64,000 nucleotides of DNA, taken from assembly GCF_001642575.1 (NCBI RefSeq), contig NZ_LXNG01000016.1:1-64000 (forward strand), in the 5' to 3' direction. Shown here in pieces: positions 7,480 to 15,459 of the stretch. How positions within the stretch are numbered: position 1 is the first letter of the stretch; each line of letters begins with the position of its first letter. The DNA is from Xanthomonas floridensis. Lineage in GTDB: Bacteria > Pseudomonadota > Gammaproteobacteria > Xanthomonadales > Xanthomonadaceae. The translations under genes and the position numbers were made by a program. Below the pieces are notes generated by a model, which made no database searches, had not been told where the DNA came from, and saw only the letters and a list, made by a program, of their open reading frames with translations.

Positions 7480-10400
7480 TTACGCCTTGACGGCGTCATG
7501 CGAAACGGCAGCCGGTGCAGCGGGCCCACGACGGGTCACCCACTTACGCAGCGCCACATAGAACACAGGCGTCAGAAACAGTCCGAACAGGGTCACGCCC
7601 AGCATGCCGGCGAACACCGTGATCCCGGTGACCGAGCGCACTTCGGCGCCGGCGCCATGGCCGAACACCAGCGGCACGGTGCCGGCGATGAAGGCGATGG
7701 AGGTCATCACGATGGGGCGCAGGCGCAAACGGCAGGCTTCCAGTGCCGCTTCAACAATGCCCTTGCCATGCATCTCGAGTTCGCGCGCAAACTCCACGAT
7801 CAGGATCGCGTTCTTGCATGCCAGGCCCATCAACACCACCAGGCCCACCTGCACAAACACGTTGTTGTCGCCATTGGTGAGCCACACACCGAACAACGCA
7901 GACAGCAAGGTCATCGGCACGATCAGGATCACCGCCAGCGGCAACGTCCAGCTTTCATACAACGCGGCCAGCACCAGGAACGCCAGCAGCACCGCCATCG
8001 GGAACACGATCAGCGCCGAGTTGCCCTGGGTGGACTGCTGATAACTCAGGTCGGTCCATTCGATATTCATGCCGTTGGGCAATACCTGCGGCGCCATGCT
8101 GGACAGTTTTTGCATCGCCTCGGTGGAGGACAGCACGCGCGGATCCGCTTCACCGATCAGGTCGGCGGCCGGGTAGCCGTTGTAGCGGATCACCGGATCC
8201 GGGCCGTAGGTCTGGCCCAGCGTGACCATGCTGCCGATCGGCACCATTTCGCCATTGGCATTGCGGGTACGCAGGTTGGCGATGTCTTCGACACTGTCGC
8301 GGAACTGTCCATCGGCCTGGGCGATCACCTGATAGGTGCGACCGAAGCGATTGAAGTCGTTGATATAGGCCGAGCCCAGGTAGGTCTGCAACGTATCGAA
8401 CAGGTTGGTCAGCGGCACGCCCTGCGCCTTGGCCTTGTCGCGGTCGACCTTGGCATCGAGCTGCGGCACGTTGGCCTGGTAGGTACCGATCGGGAACTGC
8501 ATGCCGGGCGTTTGCGAAATCGCACCGGACATCGCATTCACCGCGCTCTGCAGCTGGCCATAGCCCAGGCCCGCGCGGTCCTGGATGTACAGCGAATAGC
8601 CCGAGCCCTGGCCCAGCCCCAGAATCGGCGGCGGCATGAAGGCGAACGCAAAGCCCTGCTGGATCTGGCTGATGCGCGCATTGATTTCCGCATTGATCTG
8701 CACCGCGCTACGGCTGCGCTGACTGAACGGCTTGAGGGTCAGGAACACCGTGCCGGTATTGGGCGTGTTGGTGAACTGCAGCGGATTCAGGCCCGGGAAC
8801 GCAATTGCATGGTCCACGCCTTCGGTCTGCAGCGCGATCTGGGTAATCTGACGGATCACCTCATTGGTGCGCTCCAGCGATGCGCCTTCCGGCAGCTTGG
8901 CGCCGGCGATCAGGTAGAGCTTGTCCTGGGTCGGAATGAAGCCGCCCGGCACGATCTTGAACATGAAACCGGTGCCGACCAGCAGCAGCAGATACACCAT
9001 GAACACCGCACCACGCTTGCTCAACGTCCGCGACACCGCACCCTGGTACTTGTGCGAGCTGCTGTTGAAGAAGCGGTTGAACGGACGGAACAACCAGCCG
9101 AACAACCGATCGATCAACCGCGACGGGCCGTCCTTGGGTGCGTCGTGCGCCTTGAGCAGCATGGCCGCCAGCGCCGGCGACAGGGTCAGCGAGTTGATTG
9201 CCGAAATCACCGTGGAAATGGCGATGGTCACCGCGAACTGCTTGTAGAACTGGCCGGTCACGCCCGACAGGAACGCCATCGGCACGAACACCGCGCACAG
9301 CACCAGCGCGATGGCGATGATCGGCCCGGACACCTCGCGCATCGCCTGATGCGCAGCGGCCAATGGGCTCAGGCCTTCTTCGATATTGCGCTCGACGTTT
9401 TCCACCACCACGATCGCGTCGTCGACCACGATGCCGATCGCCAGCACCAGCCCGAACAGGCTCAGCGTGTTGATCGAGAAACCCAGCAGGTACAGCGCGG
9501 CAAACGTACCGACCACCGACACCGGCACTGCCAGCAACGGAATGATCGAAGCGCGCCAGGTCTGCAGGAACAGGATCACCACCAGCACCACCAGCAGCAC
9601 CGCCTCCAGCAGGGTGTGCACCACTGCGCTGATGGAGTCGCGCACGAACACGGTGGGGTCATACGCCGCCGACCAGGCCATGTCCTGCGGGAACTGCTTT
9701 TCCAGCTCGGCCATCTTGGCGCGCACCGCATCGGACAATTCGATCGCGTTGGCGCCGGGCGACTGGAACACGCCCATACCCACCGCATTCTGGTTGTCAA
9801 GCTGCGAGCGCAAGGTGTAGTTGCCCGCACCCAGTTCCAGCCGTGCCACATCGCTCAGCCGCACGATCTCGCCGCTGTTGCCGCTGCGGATGACGATGTT
9901 GCCGAACTCCTCTTCGGTGGTCAGGCGGCCCTGCGCGTTGATCGAGAGCAGGAAATCGCTCTTGTTGGGCATTGGTTCTGCGCCGAGCTGGCCGGCGGAG
10001 ACCTGCACGTTCTGCTCGCGGATGGCGGCGACCACGTCGCTGGCGGTGAGCCCGCGTGCGGCCACCTTGTTGGGATCCAGCCAGATGCGCATGGCGTAAT
10101 CGCCCGAGCCGAAGATCTGGATCTGGCCCACGCCGGGCAGGCGCGACAGCTCGTCCTTGACCTTCAAGGTGGCGTAGTTGCTCAGGTACAGCGAGTTGTA
10201 CTTGCCCTTGGGCGAGGTCAGATGCACGACCATGGTCAGCGTCGGCGACTGCTTCTGGGTGGTCACACCCTGGCGCCGCACGTCCTCGGGCAGGCGCGCC
10301 TGCGCCTGGCTGACGCGGTTCTGCACCTGCACCTGGGCCTGGTCTGGATCAGTGCCGGGCTTGAAGGTCACGGTGACCACCAGCACGCCATCGGAGCCGG

Positions 10401-10650
10401 CCACCGACTTCATGTACATCATGTTTTCCACGCCGTTGATGGCTTCCTCAAGCGGCGTGGCAACGGTCTCGGCGATGACCTTGGGATTGGCGCCCGGATA
10501 CACCGCGCGCACCTGCACGCTCGGCGGTACCACTTCCGGGTATTCGCTGATCGGCAGCAGCGGCATGGCGATCAGGCCGGCCGCGAAGATGATGATCGAC
10601 AGCACCGCGGCAAAGATCGGCCGGTCGATGAAAAAACGGGAAAAGTCCAT
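7480..10650 (-). CDS. mexF: MexF-like RND multidrug efflux pump, inner-membrane subunit
   Basis: The product is the proton-driven inner-membrane transporter of a tripartite multidrug pump (hydrophobe/amphiphile efflux-1 family). The 1056 residues begin MDFSRFFIDRPIFAAVLSII, the typical first membrane helix. Two six-helix halves are separated by large periplasmic loops. The proton-relay aspartate pair is seen in GIVVDDAIVVVENVERN (about residues 405-420). The sequence resembles MexF more than AcrB, e.g. FLQTWRASIIPLLAVPVS and ACKNAILIVEFA. The ATG at 10650 is chosen (AGGA upstream) over an in-frame one 45 bases earlier. The gene follows the fusion-protein gene in the same operon, with a divergent LysR gene beyond, as in mexT-mexEF-oprN. 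Orthology is inferred. Confidence 0.95.
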   Translation of the reverse strand: MDFSRFFIDRPIFAAVLSIIIFAAGLIAMPLLPISEYPEVVPPSVQVRAVYPGANPKVIAETVATPLEEAINGVENMMYMKSVAGSDGVLVVTVTFKPGTDPDQAQVQVQNRVSQAQARLPEDVRRQGVTTQKQSPTLTMVVHLTSPKGKYNSLYLSNYATLKVKDELSRLPGVGQIQIFGSGDYAMRIWLDPNKVAARGLTASDVVAAIREQNVQVSAGQLGAEPMPNKSDFLLSINAQGRLTTEEEFGNIVIRSGNSGEIVRLSDVARLELGAGNYTLRSQLDNQNAVGMGVFQSPGANAIELSDAVRAKMAELEKQFPQDMAWSAAYDPTVFVRDSISAVVHTLLEAVLLVVLVVILFLQTWRASIIPLLAVPVSVVGTFAALYLLGFSINTLSLFGLVLAIGIVVDDAIVVVENVERNIEEGLSPLAAAHQAMREVSGPIIAIALVLCAVFVPMAFLSGVTGQFYKQFAVTIAISTVISAINSLTLSPALAAMLLKAHDAPKDGPSRLIDRLFGWLFRPFNRFFNSSSHKYQGAVSRTLSKRGAVFMVYLLLLVGTGFMFKIVPGGFIPTQDKLYLIAGAKLPEGASLERTNEVIRQITQIALQTEGVDHAIAFPGLNPLQFTNTPNTGTVFLTLKPFSQRSRSAVQINAEINARISQIQQGFAFAFMPPPILGLGQGSGYSLYIQDRAGLGYGQLQSAVNAMSGAISQTPGMQFPIGTYQANVPQLDAKVDRDKAKAQGVPLTNLFDTLQTYLGSAYINDFNRFGRTYQVIAQADGQFRDSVEDIANLRTRNANGEMVPIGSMVTLGQTYGPDPVIRYNGYPAADLIGEADPRVLSSTEAMQKLSSMAPQVLPNGMNIEWTDLSYQQSTQGNSALIVFPMAVLLAFLVLAALYESWTLPLAVILIVPMTLLSALFGVWLTNGDNNVFVQVGLVVLMGLACKNAILIVEFARELEMHGKGIVEAALEACRLRLRPIVMTSIAFIAGTVPLVFGHGAGAEVRSVTGITVFAGMLGVTLFGLFLTPVFYVALRKWVTRRGPAAPAAVSHDAVKA

Positions 10651-10755
10651 TGGGGTGGTCCTGAAAGAGGGTGCCGCCGGGTGGCGGCGCGGCACGGCGG
10701 CCCCGAACCGGCCTGGTCACCAGGCCGGTGGTCGAAAGCGCGATGCAGCGATGGA

Positions 10756-11946
10756 TCAGTTCGAGGCGGTGCGCTTGTCCGGTGTCGATGCCATGGCCAC
10801 GGCCTTGGCATCGACCGGCATGCCGGGCATGAAGATCTTCTGCACGCCATCGACCACGACGCGGTCGCCGGCAGCCAGGCCCTTGCGCACGATGCGTAGC
10901 CCGTCGGCGCTGCGACCGAGTTCCACATCGCGGCGCTGCGCCTTGCCGTCCTTGTCGACCACGTACACGTATTTGCGGTCCTGGTCGGTCAGCACCGCCT
11001 TTTCGTCGACCAGCATGGCCTTGAACTGCCCGCTGCCCAGCAACTGCACGTGCGCATACAGGCCCGGCGTGAACTGCCGCTGCGCGTTGTCGAGCACGGC
11101 ACGCACGCGGATGGTGCCGGTGCTGCGGGTCACCTGGTTGTCCAGGAAGTCCACCCGACCAGCGTGCGGAAAGCCCTGCTCGCCGACCAGGCCGATACGC
11201 ACCGGCAGCTGGCCGCCGCGCTCGTCCGGGCGCTCGCCGCTGCGCGCCATCTGCGAATAACGCAGGAAGGTGCCTTCATCCGCATCGAAGTACACGAACA
11301 CCTTGTCCAGCGATACCAGGGTGGTCAGCACGCTGGCACTATCGCCGGCGGTGACCAGGTTGCCGGCGGTGACCATTGCACGCCCGGCGCGGCCGTCGAT
11401 GGGTGCACGCACGCGGCTCCAGTCCAGATTGAGCTCGGCGGTGTCCACCGCCGCCTGCGCGGCCAGCAGGTCGGCATCGGCCTGATCGGCGGCGGCGCGG
11501 CGCTGCTCCCAGATCTCGGTGGAAATGGCCTGTTGCTCGGAGAGCTTGCGCGCGCGGGCTGCCTCGCTCCTGGCCAGGGTGGCCTGGGTACGCGCACGCA
11601 CCAGCGCGGCATTGGCACGCGCGAAGTCGGCGCGGTAGCTGCGGTCGTCGATGCTGAAGAGTACATCGCCCTTCTTCACTTCCGCGCCTTCGGTGTAGTT
11701 GACCTTGTCGATGTAGCCGGACACGCGCGGGCGCAGCTCGACGCTTTCCACCGGCTCGATGCGGCCGCTGAATTCGTCCCACTGGCTGATGTCCTTCATC
11801 AGCACCGGAGCGACGCTGACGCTGGGCGGCGGTGGTGCGCCGGTCTGCGCGGCACCGCCGCCGCACGCGGCAAGCACGGCCGCCAGGACAGCGGCGGTCA
11901 GGACCGGGCGCACGGGAAAACGGAACGGGGTGGCGTTCGGGGTCAT
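10756..11946 (-). CDS. mexE: RND efflux membrane fusion (periplasmic adaptor) lipoprotein
   Basis: The adaptor bridges the RND pump and the outer-membrane channel. The 396-residue protein has a lipoprotein signal with lipobox LAAC (MTPNATPFRFP...AAVLAACGGG). The biotinyl-lipoyl-like half FSGRIEPVESVELRPRVSGY follows, then an alpha-helical hairpin (about 100-165), the second lipoyl half with RAPIDGRAGRAMVTAGNLV, a beta-barrel and a membrane-proximal domain near VVVDGVQKIFMPGMPV. The ATG at 11946 overlaps the stop of the upstream dehydrogenase gene by 4 bp (ATGA), so translation is probably coupled. A longer frame upstream only reads through that gene. It resembles MexE by context. Confidence 0.93.
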   Translation of the reverse strand: MTPNATPFRFPVRPVLTAAVLAAVLAACGGGAAQTGAPPPPSVSVAPVLMKDISQWDEFSGRIEPVESVELRPRVSGYIDKVNYTEGAEVKKGDVLFSIDDRSYRADFARANAALVRARTQATLARSEAARARKLSEQQAISTEIWEQRRAAADQADADLLAAQAAVDTAELNLDWSRVRAPIDGRAGRAMVTAGNLVTAGDSASVLTTLVSLDKVFVYFDADEGTFLRYSQMARSGERPDERGGQLPVRIGLVGEQGFPHAGRVDFLDNQVTRSTGTIRVRAVLDNAQRQFTPGLYAHVQLLGSGQFKAMLVDEKAVLTDQDRKYVYVVDKDGKAQRRDVELGRSADGLRIVRKGLAAGDRVVVDGVQKIFMPGMPVDAKAVAMASTPDKRTASN

Positions 11947-12716
11947 GGGGAGATCTCTCGAGTGGTGATAGGCAAATGCAGACCGGCCAGCCGGTCCGCC
12001 GACGGAGCGGCATGCGGACGGCGGCTGACGGTCACGATGGGTTGTCCGGGCTGGCCGGGCCCGGCGATCAGGGAAACGGCGGCGCGACCGACATCCACGG
12101 CGCGAATCCATTCCGGACACGCGTCCTTGGCACGGCCCGGCGTGCACACCGGCTGCTCGACCGACAGCAGGTGCACGCGAACGCCCAATGGCTTGGCTTC
12201 CTCGTGCAGCACCTGGGCCAGCATGCGGTTGGCGGCCGCGGCCACCGAACGATCGCCGTGCGCCGACCATGCGCGCAGCGCGCACGGGCTGCCCAGCAGC
12301 AGATAACGGCCGCCGCCATCGGCCTCGGCCAGCAGCGGCAGCAGATGGCGGGCGGCTGCCAGATGCGGCAGCACGTCGCGCTCCAGGCGGCGGCGTAACG
12401 CGGCCACCGGCCGATCCAGCAGGCGGCCGGCCTTGGGCGGGCTACCCAGGCTGGCAATCACCGCGCCCAGCGGCCGCGGCCGCTGCGCCAGTTCGGTGGC
12501 CAGGCGCTGCGCGGAGGCATCGTCGGCCACCGAGCCCTGCAGGGTGTCCAGCAGCGCCGAATCGCCATGCCGGGCTCGCAGGCCGGCCAGCTTGGCGGCA
12601 TCGCGCCCGATCGCCAGCACCGGCATGCCGGCATCGAGCAGCGCGGCCACAATGCCGGCGCCCACATCGCCTGCGCCGCCGATGACGGCTGTCTCGGATT
12701 GGACCATCCCGCTCAT
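11943..12716 (-). CDS. Short-chain dehydrogenase-like protein, first gene of the RND operon
   Basis: A roughly 257-residue Rossmann-fold protein of the SDR superfamily. The nucleotide-binding motif is VIGGAGDVGAGIVAALLDAG near the N-terminus, and there is an ASLGSPP stretch where classical enzymes have NNAG. The usual YxxxK is not clear (SVAAAANRMLAQVLHEEAK follows LGSP), so it is an atypical or divergent member and may lack normal catalysis. It overlaps the fusion-protein gene by 4 bp and lies next to the LysR-divergent promoter. The start is uncertain: ATG at 12716 is chosen, but 12707 is possible. Its role beside an efflux pump is unknown. Confidence 0.8.
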   Translation of the reverse strand: MSGMVQSETAVIGGAGDVGAGIVAALLDAGMPVLAIGRDAAKLAGLRARHGDSALLDTLQGSVADDASAQRLATELAQRPRPLGAVIASLGSPPKAGRLLDRPVAALRRRLERDVLPHLAAARHLLPLLAEADGGGRYLLLGSPCALRAWSAHGDRSVAAAANRMLAQVLHEEAKPLGVRVHLLSVEQPVCTPGRAKDACPEWIRAVDVGRAAVSLIAGPGQPGQPIVTVSRRPHAAPSADRLAGLHLPITTREISP

Positions 12717-12723
12717 GGGACTT

Positions 12724-12744
12724 TTGTTCCCGACATCGGGACAA
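12724..12744. promoter_or_regulatory. Near-palindrome beside the efflux operon start, possible operator
   Basis: TTGTTCCCGA is followed after CA by TCGGGACAA; apart from one extra T in the left arm the arms are exact inverses. It lies 8-28 bases upstream of the first dehydrogenase start, where a repressor or activator could act on transcription. Which protein binds is unknown. Confidence 0.5.
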
Positions 12745-12996
12745 TACCGCGCTGCACCCAACGCGAATTCAGTCCAGCCCGCTTCGTCGGCGCACCACCG
12801 GCCTGCCGCTTTGGCGAGGCGGCAAAGCGGCGCGAAACGCTGGCGCGCTGGCCTTTCGCCGGAGAGCGCACCGGGTCGAAGGCGCTTTCAATGGCGCTGC
12901 GGGCGGGAGAGGACAAGCCGAAGACATCGCACAACCACATGGCCGTGCTCCTGGATGGAAGGGATGCCGCATAAGCTAGGCCTCAAAGCAGCACTT

Positions 12997-13044
12997 GATT
13001 AGTCCGGATTTAGGGGAATAATCGTCCCGTAAGCGGTCTAATCC
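12997..13044. promoter_or_regulatory. Imperfect inverted repeat before the LysR gene
   Basis: GATTAGTCCGGATTTA on the plus strand is mirrored by GGATTAGACCGCTTACGG read on the minus strand from 13044; the shared core is GATTAG-N-CCG with a TTA at the end. It ends 26 bases before the LysR start. LysR regulators typically bind such imperfect dyads in their own divergent promoter regions, so this is a candidate autoregulatory site (inference). Confidence 0.45.
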
Positions 13045-13069
13045 CTCCTGACCCCCGGAAGGCAGTCCC

Positions 13070-14101
13070 ATGACACACGATCTCAACGACACCCTGATCT
13101 TCGTCAAGGTGGTCGAACAAGGCAGTTTCATCGCCGCGGCCAACGCACTTGGCCTGCCCAAGACCACCGTCAGCCGCAAGGTGCAGGAGCTGGAAACGCG
13201 CCTGGGCGCGCGCCTGCTGCATCGAACCACGCGCCGCATCGGGCTGACCGAAGCCGGCTCGGTCTATCACGAACATTGCCAGCGCATTGCCCGCGAGCTG
13301 GAAGAAGCCGAAAGCGCGGTGGGGCAATTGCAATCCGGCCCACGCGGCTGGTTGCGGTTTACTGTGCCGTATTCGCTGGGCATCACCTGGATTGCGCCGT
13401 TGCTGGGCGAATTCCATGCGCAGTATCCGGAAATCCAGCTGGACATGCATCTGGGCAACGAGAAGCTGGACCTGATCGGTGGCGAAGCCGATCTGGCCCT
13501 GCGCGTCGGTGCCCTGCCCGACTCCAATCTGGTCGCACGCAAACTCGGCAGCCTGCGCACGCAGGTGTTTGCCAGCCCGTCGTATATCGAACGCTATGGC
13601 GAGCCGTTGCATCCGGACGAGTTGCAATTCCACCGTACGCTGGCGCTACGCAAGAACCGCAACGTGCACAACAACCGCTTTTTCTGGTCGCTCAGCGACG
13701 GCAGCGACGTGCGCGATTTCCCGGTCAATCCACTGATGGTCGCCAACGATCCGGCCGCGCTCAACGGCGCAGTGCTGTGTGGCGAAGGCCTGTTGCTGAC
13801 CGGCGACGTGATGGCCAAGCCATTCGTGCAATCGGGCCTGGTGCGCCGCGTACTGGCTGGCTGGACCGGGCCGGAAGTGGATTTCAATGCCGTGTTTGCC
13901 GGTGGGCGACTGGTTTCGCCCAAGGTGCGCGCGTTCGTGGACTTTCTGGTCACGCGCATGAACTTCGACGCCGACTACATGATGGCGCAATGCCCTGCCC
14001 GGCTGGCTGCGCAAAAGGCCCACAGCGAGGCAGAGGTGGACGTCGAACTGGAGGCCGAGCGTGCGGAAGGCAAGCGCATTCTGGAACACGTGACTGCGTA
14101 A
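13070..14101 (+). CDS. LysR-family transcriptional regulator, probable regulator of the RND operon
   Basis: A 343-residue DNA-binding regulator. The winged HTH occupies residues 8-65 (FIAAANALGLPKTTVSRKVQ, then LLHRTTRRIGLTEAG). A periplasmic-binding-like effector domain spans about 95-300 (LRFTVPYSLG, DLALRVGALPDSNL). The length slightly exceeds the family's usual 300-330 because of an acidic C-terminal tail rich in Glu and Ala (EAEVDVELEAERAEGKR). GGAAGG before the ATG is a good ribosome site. It is divergent from the MexEF-like operon, which makes it the likely local regulator, as MexT is in Pseudomonas (inference). Confidence 0.93.
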   Translation: MTHDLNDTLIFVKVVEQGSFIAAANALGLPKTTVSRKVQELETRLGARLLHRTTRRIGLTEAGSVYHEHCQRIARELEEAESAVGQLQSGPRGWLRFTVPYSLGITWIAPLLGEFHAQYPEIQLDMHLGNEKLDLIGGEADLALRVGALPDSNLVARKLGSLRTQVFASPSYIERYGEPLHPDELQFHRTLALRKNRNVHNNRFFWSLSDGSDVRDFPVNPLMVANDPAALNGAVLCGEGLLLTGDVMAKPFVQSGLVRRVLAGWTGPEVDFNAVFAGGRLVSPKVRAFVDFLVTRMNFDADYMMAQCPARLAAQKAHSEAEVDVELEAERAEGKRILEHVTA

Positions 14102-14250
14102 GCCGGACCGAGACGAGGCACTGAGCATCCTTCTCCCACCGGGACATTGTCCTCCTTCATGGAGGAGAAGTTGCCCAAAGGGCGGAATAGACGAAGAACT
14201 GAAGCCAGCAAATAGTACGCTGCGCTTGCGAGCTCCAGCCGACACCATGA

Positions 14251-14282
14251 AAAACAGGCCGCTTTCGCGGCCTGTTTTCTTT
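14251..14282. terminator. Bidirectional intrinsic terminator between LysR and OmpA-like genes
   Basis: A 12-bp perfect stem (AAAACAGGCCGC with GCGGCCTGTTTT) and a TTTC loop, with A-rich and T-rich flanks, sits between two convergent genes and can end transcription from both. Confidence 0.93.
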
Positions 14283-14335
14283 ACTGCTGCGGCGCTAGCG
14301 ACTGACCCGCCTTGCGCTGCATGACTGCGCGTTAC

Positions 14336-15061
14336 TCAACGCATGCCGGTATTGCTGGCGGCGCCTTCCGCACGCAGCGGAATCAGGCGGATTTCCACGC
14401 GACGGTTCTGCGCGCGCCCGGCGTCGGTGCTGTTGTCCGCAATCGGGTAACGCTTGCCGGCGCCCATGGTTTCCATGCGCTCGCGCTGCACGCCCTGCGC
14501 GGTCAGGTACTGCGCCACGGCACCGGCGCGTTCTTCGGACAGACGCTGGTTCACTGCATCGCTGCCCACGCTGTCGGTGTGGCCCACCACTTCCACCATG
14601 GTCTGGTTGTATTCGCGCAGCGTCGAGGCAACGCCGTTGAGTGCGCTGTAGAACTGCGGCTTCAACGCAGACTTGCCGAAATCGAAGGTGATGCCGTCGG
14701 GCAGGTTCAAGGTGATGTTGTCGCCCTGGCGCTGCACGTCGATGCCGGTATTGGCGGTGCGCTCACGCAGCGCGCGTTCCTGGCGATCCTGGTACTGGCC
14801 CACGGCCGCACCGCTCAGCGCACCAATGCCGGCGCCGATCATCGCGTGCTGACGACGCTCTGTGGCGCTGTCGCCGGTGAGCAGGCCGGCAGCCACACCA
14901 ATGGCGGTACCGATCAGCGCGTTGCGCCCGGTGCGATTCTGCTGTTGGGTCTGGTCGCCGTACTGGTCACGCTGCACGTACGATCCGCCGGTAGCGCAGG
15001 CGGACAACGCGGTGGCGCTGGCCAGCGCAACGGCAAGACTCTTGGTGGCTGCTGAGGACAT
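14336..15061 (-). CDS. OmpA-family outer-membrane lipoprotein with glycine-zipper region
   Basis: A 241-residue lipoprotein: signal MSSAATKSLAVALASATALSAC with lipobox LSAC. A glycine/alanine-rich segment follows (IGTAIGVAAGLLTGDS, then IGAGIGALSGAAVGQY, about residues 48-90). The C-terminal OmpA domain (about 105-225) holds the peptidoglycan-binding motif VEVVGHTDSVGSDAVNQRLS and NRRVEIRL. It probably anchors the outer membrane to the cell wall and resembles YiaD-type proteins. It is transcribed alone, with its 3' end at a strong shared terminator. Confidence 0.92.
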   Translation of the reverse strand: MSSAATKSLAVALASATALSACATGGSYVQRDQYGDQTQQQNRTGRNALIGTAIGVAAGLLTGDSATERRQHAMIGAGIGALSGAAVGQYQDRQERALRERTANTGIDVQRQGDNITLNLPDGITFDFGKSALKPQFYSALNGVASTLREYNQTMVEVVGHTDSVGSDAVNQRLSEERAGAVAQYLTAQGVQRERMETMGAGKRYPIADNSTDAGRAQNRRVEIRLIPLRAEGAASNTGMR

Positions 15062-15459
15062 GGTGTTCTCCTATCGCCGGATCGTCCGGCACTCAATCGT
15101 GTCGGCGAGGATAAACAGCGCCACGCGACTGGCACATGATGAAAGTACACGCTGGAGGCGTGCGGCAGGCTCACCATTCAGGAAAACGTTTTCGGCGACA
15201 TGGATCGAACCGCCGATCAGCAGTGCGTGTGCCCGCAGCCATCCCACAGAAGTGATAGCGCAGACAAACTCGGAGGTTGAAACGCCGTCACTCCAGACAG
15301 CATGCTGACCTCACGCATCGTCGAGGGAGCGGAGTCCGCCACGACCACACCGGATTCCAGTCACAGGCCGATCAAGCCAGCTGCACCACCGTTGCGCAGA
15401 TCGATGCGGCAGGCAGGTGCTTGCATACGCGCGGCAACGCACGCACGCGGCGCAGTGCG
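15062..15459. other. Gene-free stretch between OmpA-like gene and photolyase
   Basis: It contains the OmpA-like gene's promoter region on the minus strand. No credible coding frame, repeat or RNA gene was identified. Confidence 0.5.

Larger units (their letters stand above)
12717..13069. promoter_or_regulatory. Divergent control region between LysR gene and RND operon
   Basis: This 353-bp gap separates the minus-strand efflux operon from the plus-strand LysR gene and must hold both promoters. It contains a near-palindrome close to the operon start and an imperfect inverted repeat close to the LysR start, listed separately. The GGAAGG ahead of the LysR ATG is a good ribosome-binding site. No convincing gene lies within. 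Confidence 0.6.

Noticed and set aside
7462..10899. Plus-strand open frame of over 1100 codons opposite the RND pump
   Set aside because: His/Gln/Arg-rich repetitive composition and no ribosome site; antisense shadow of the pump gene.
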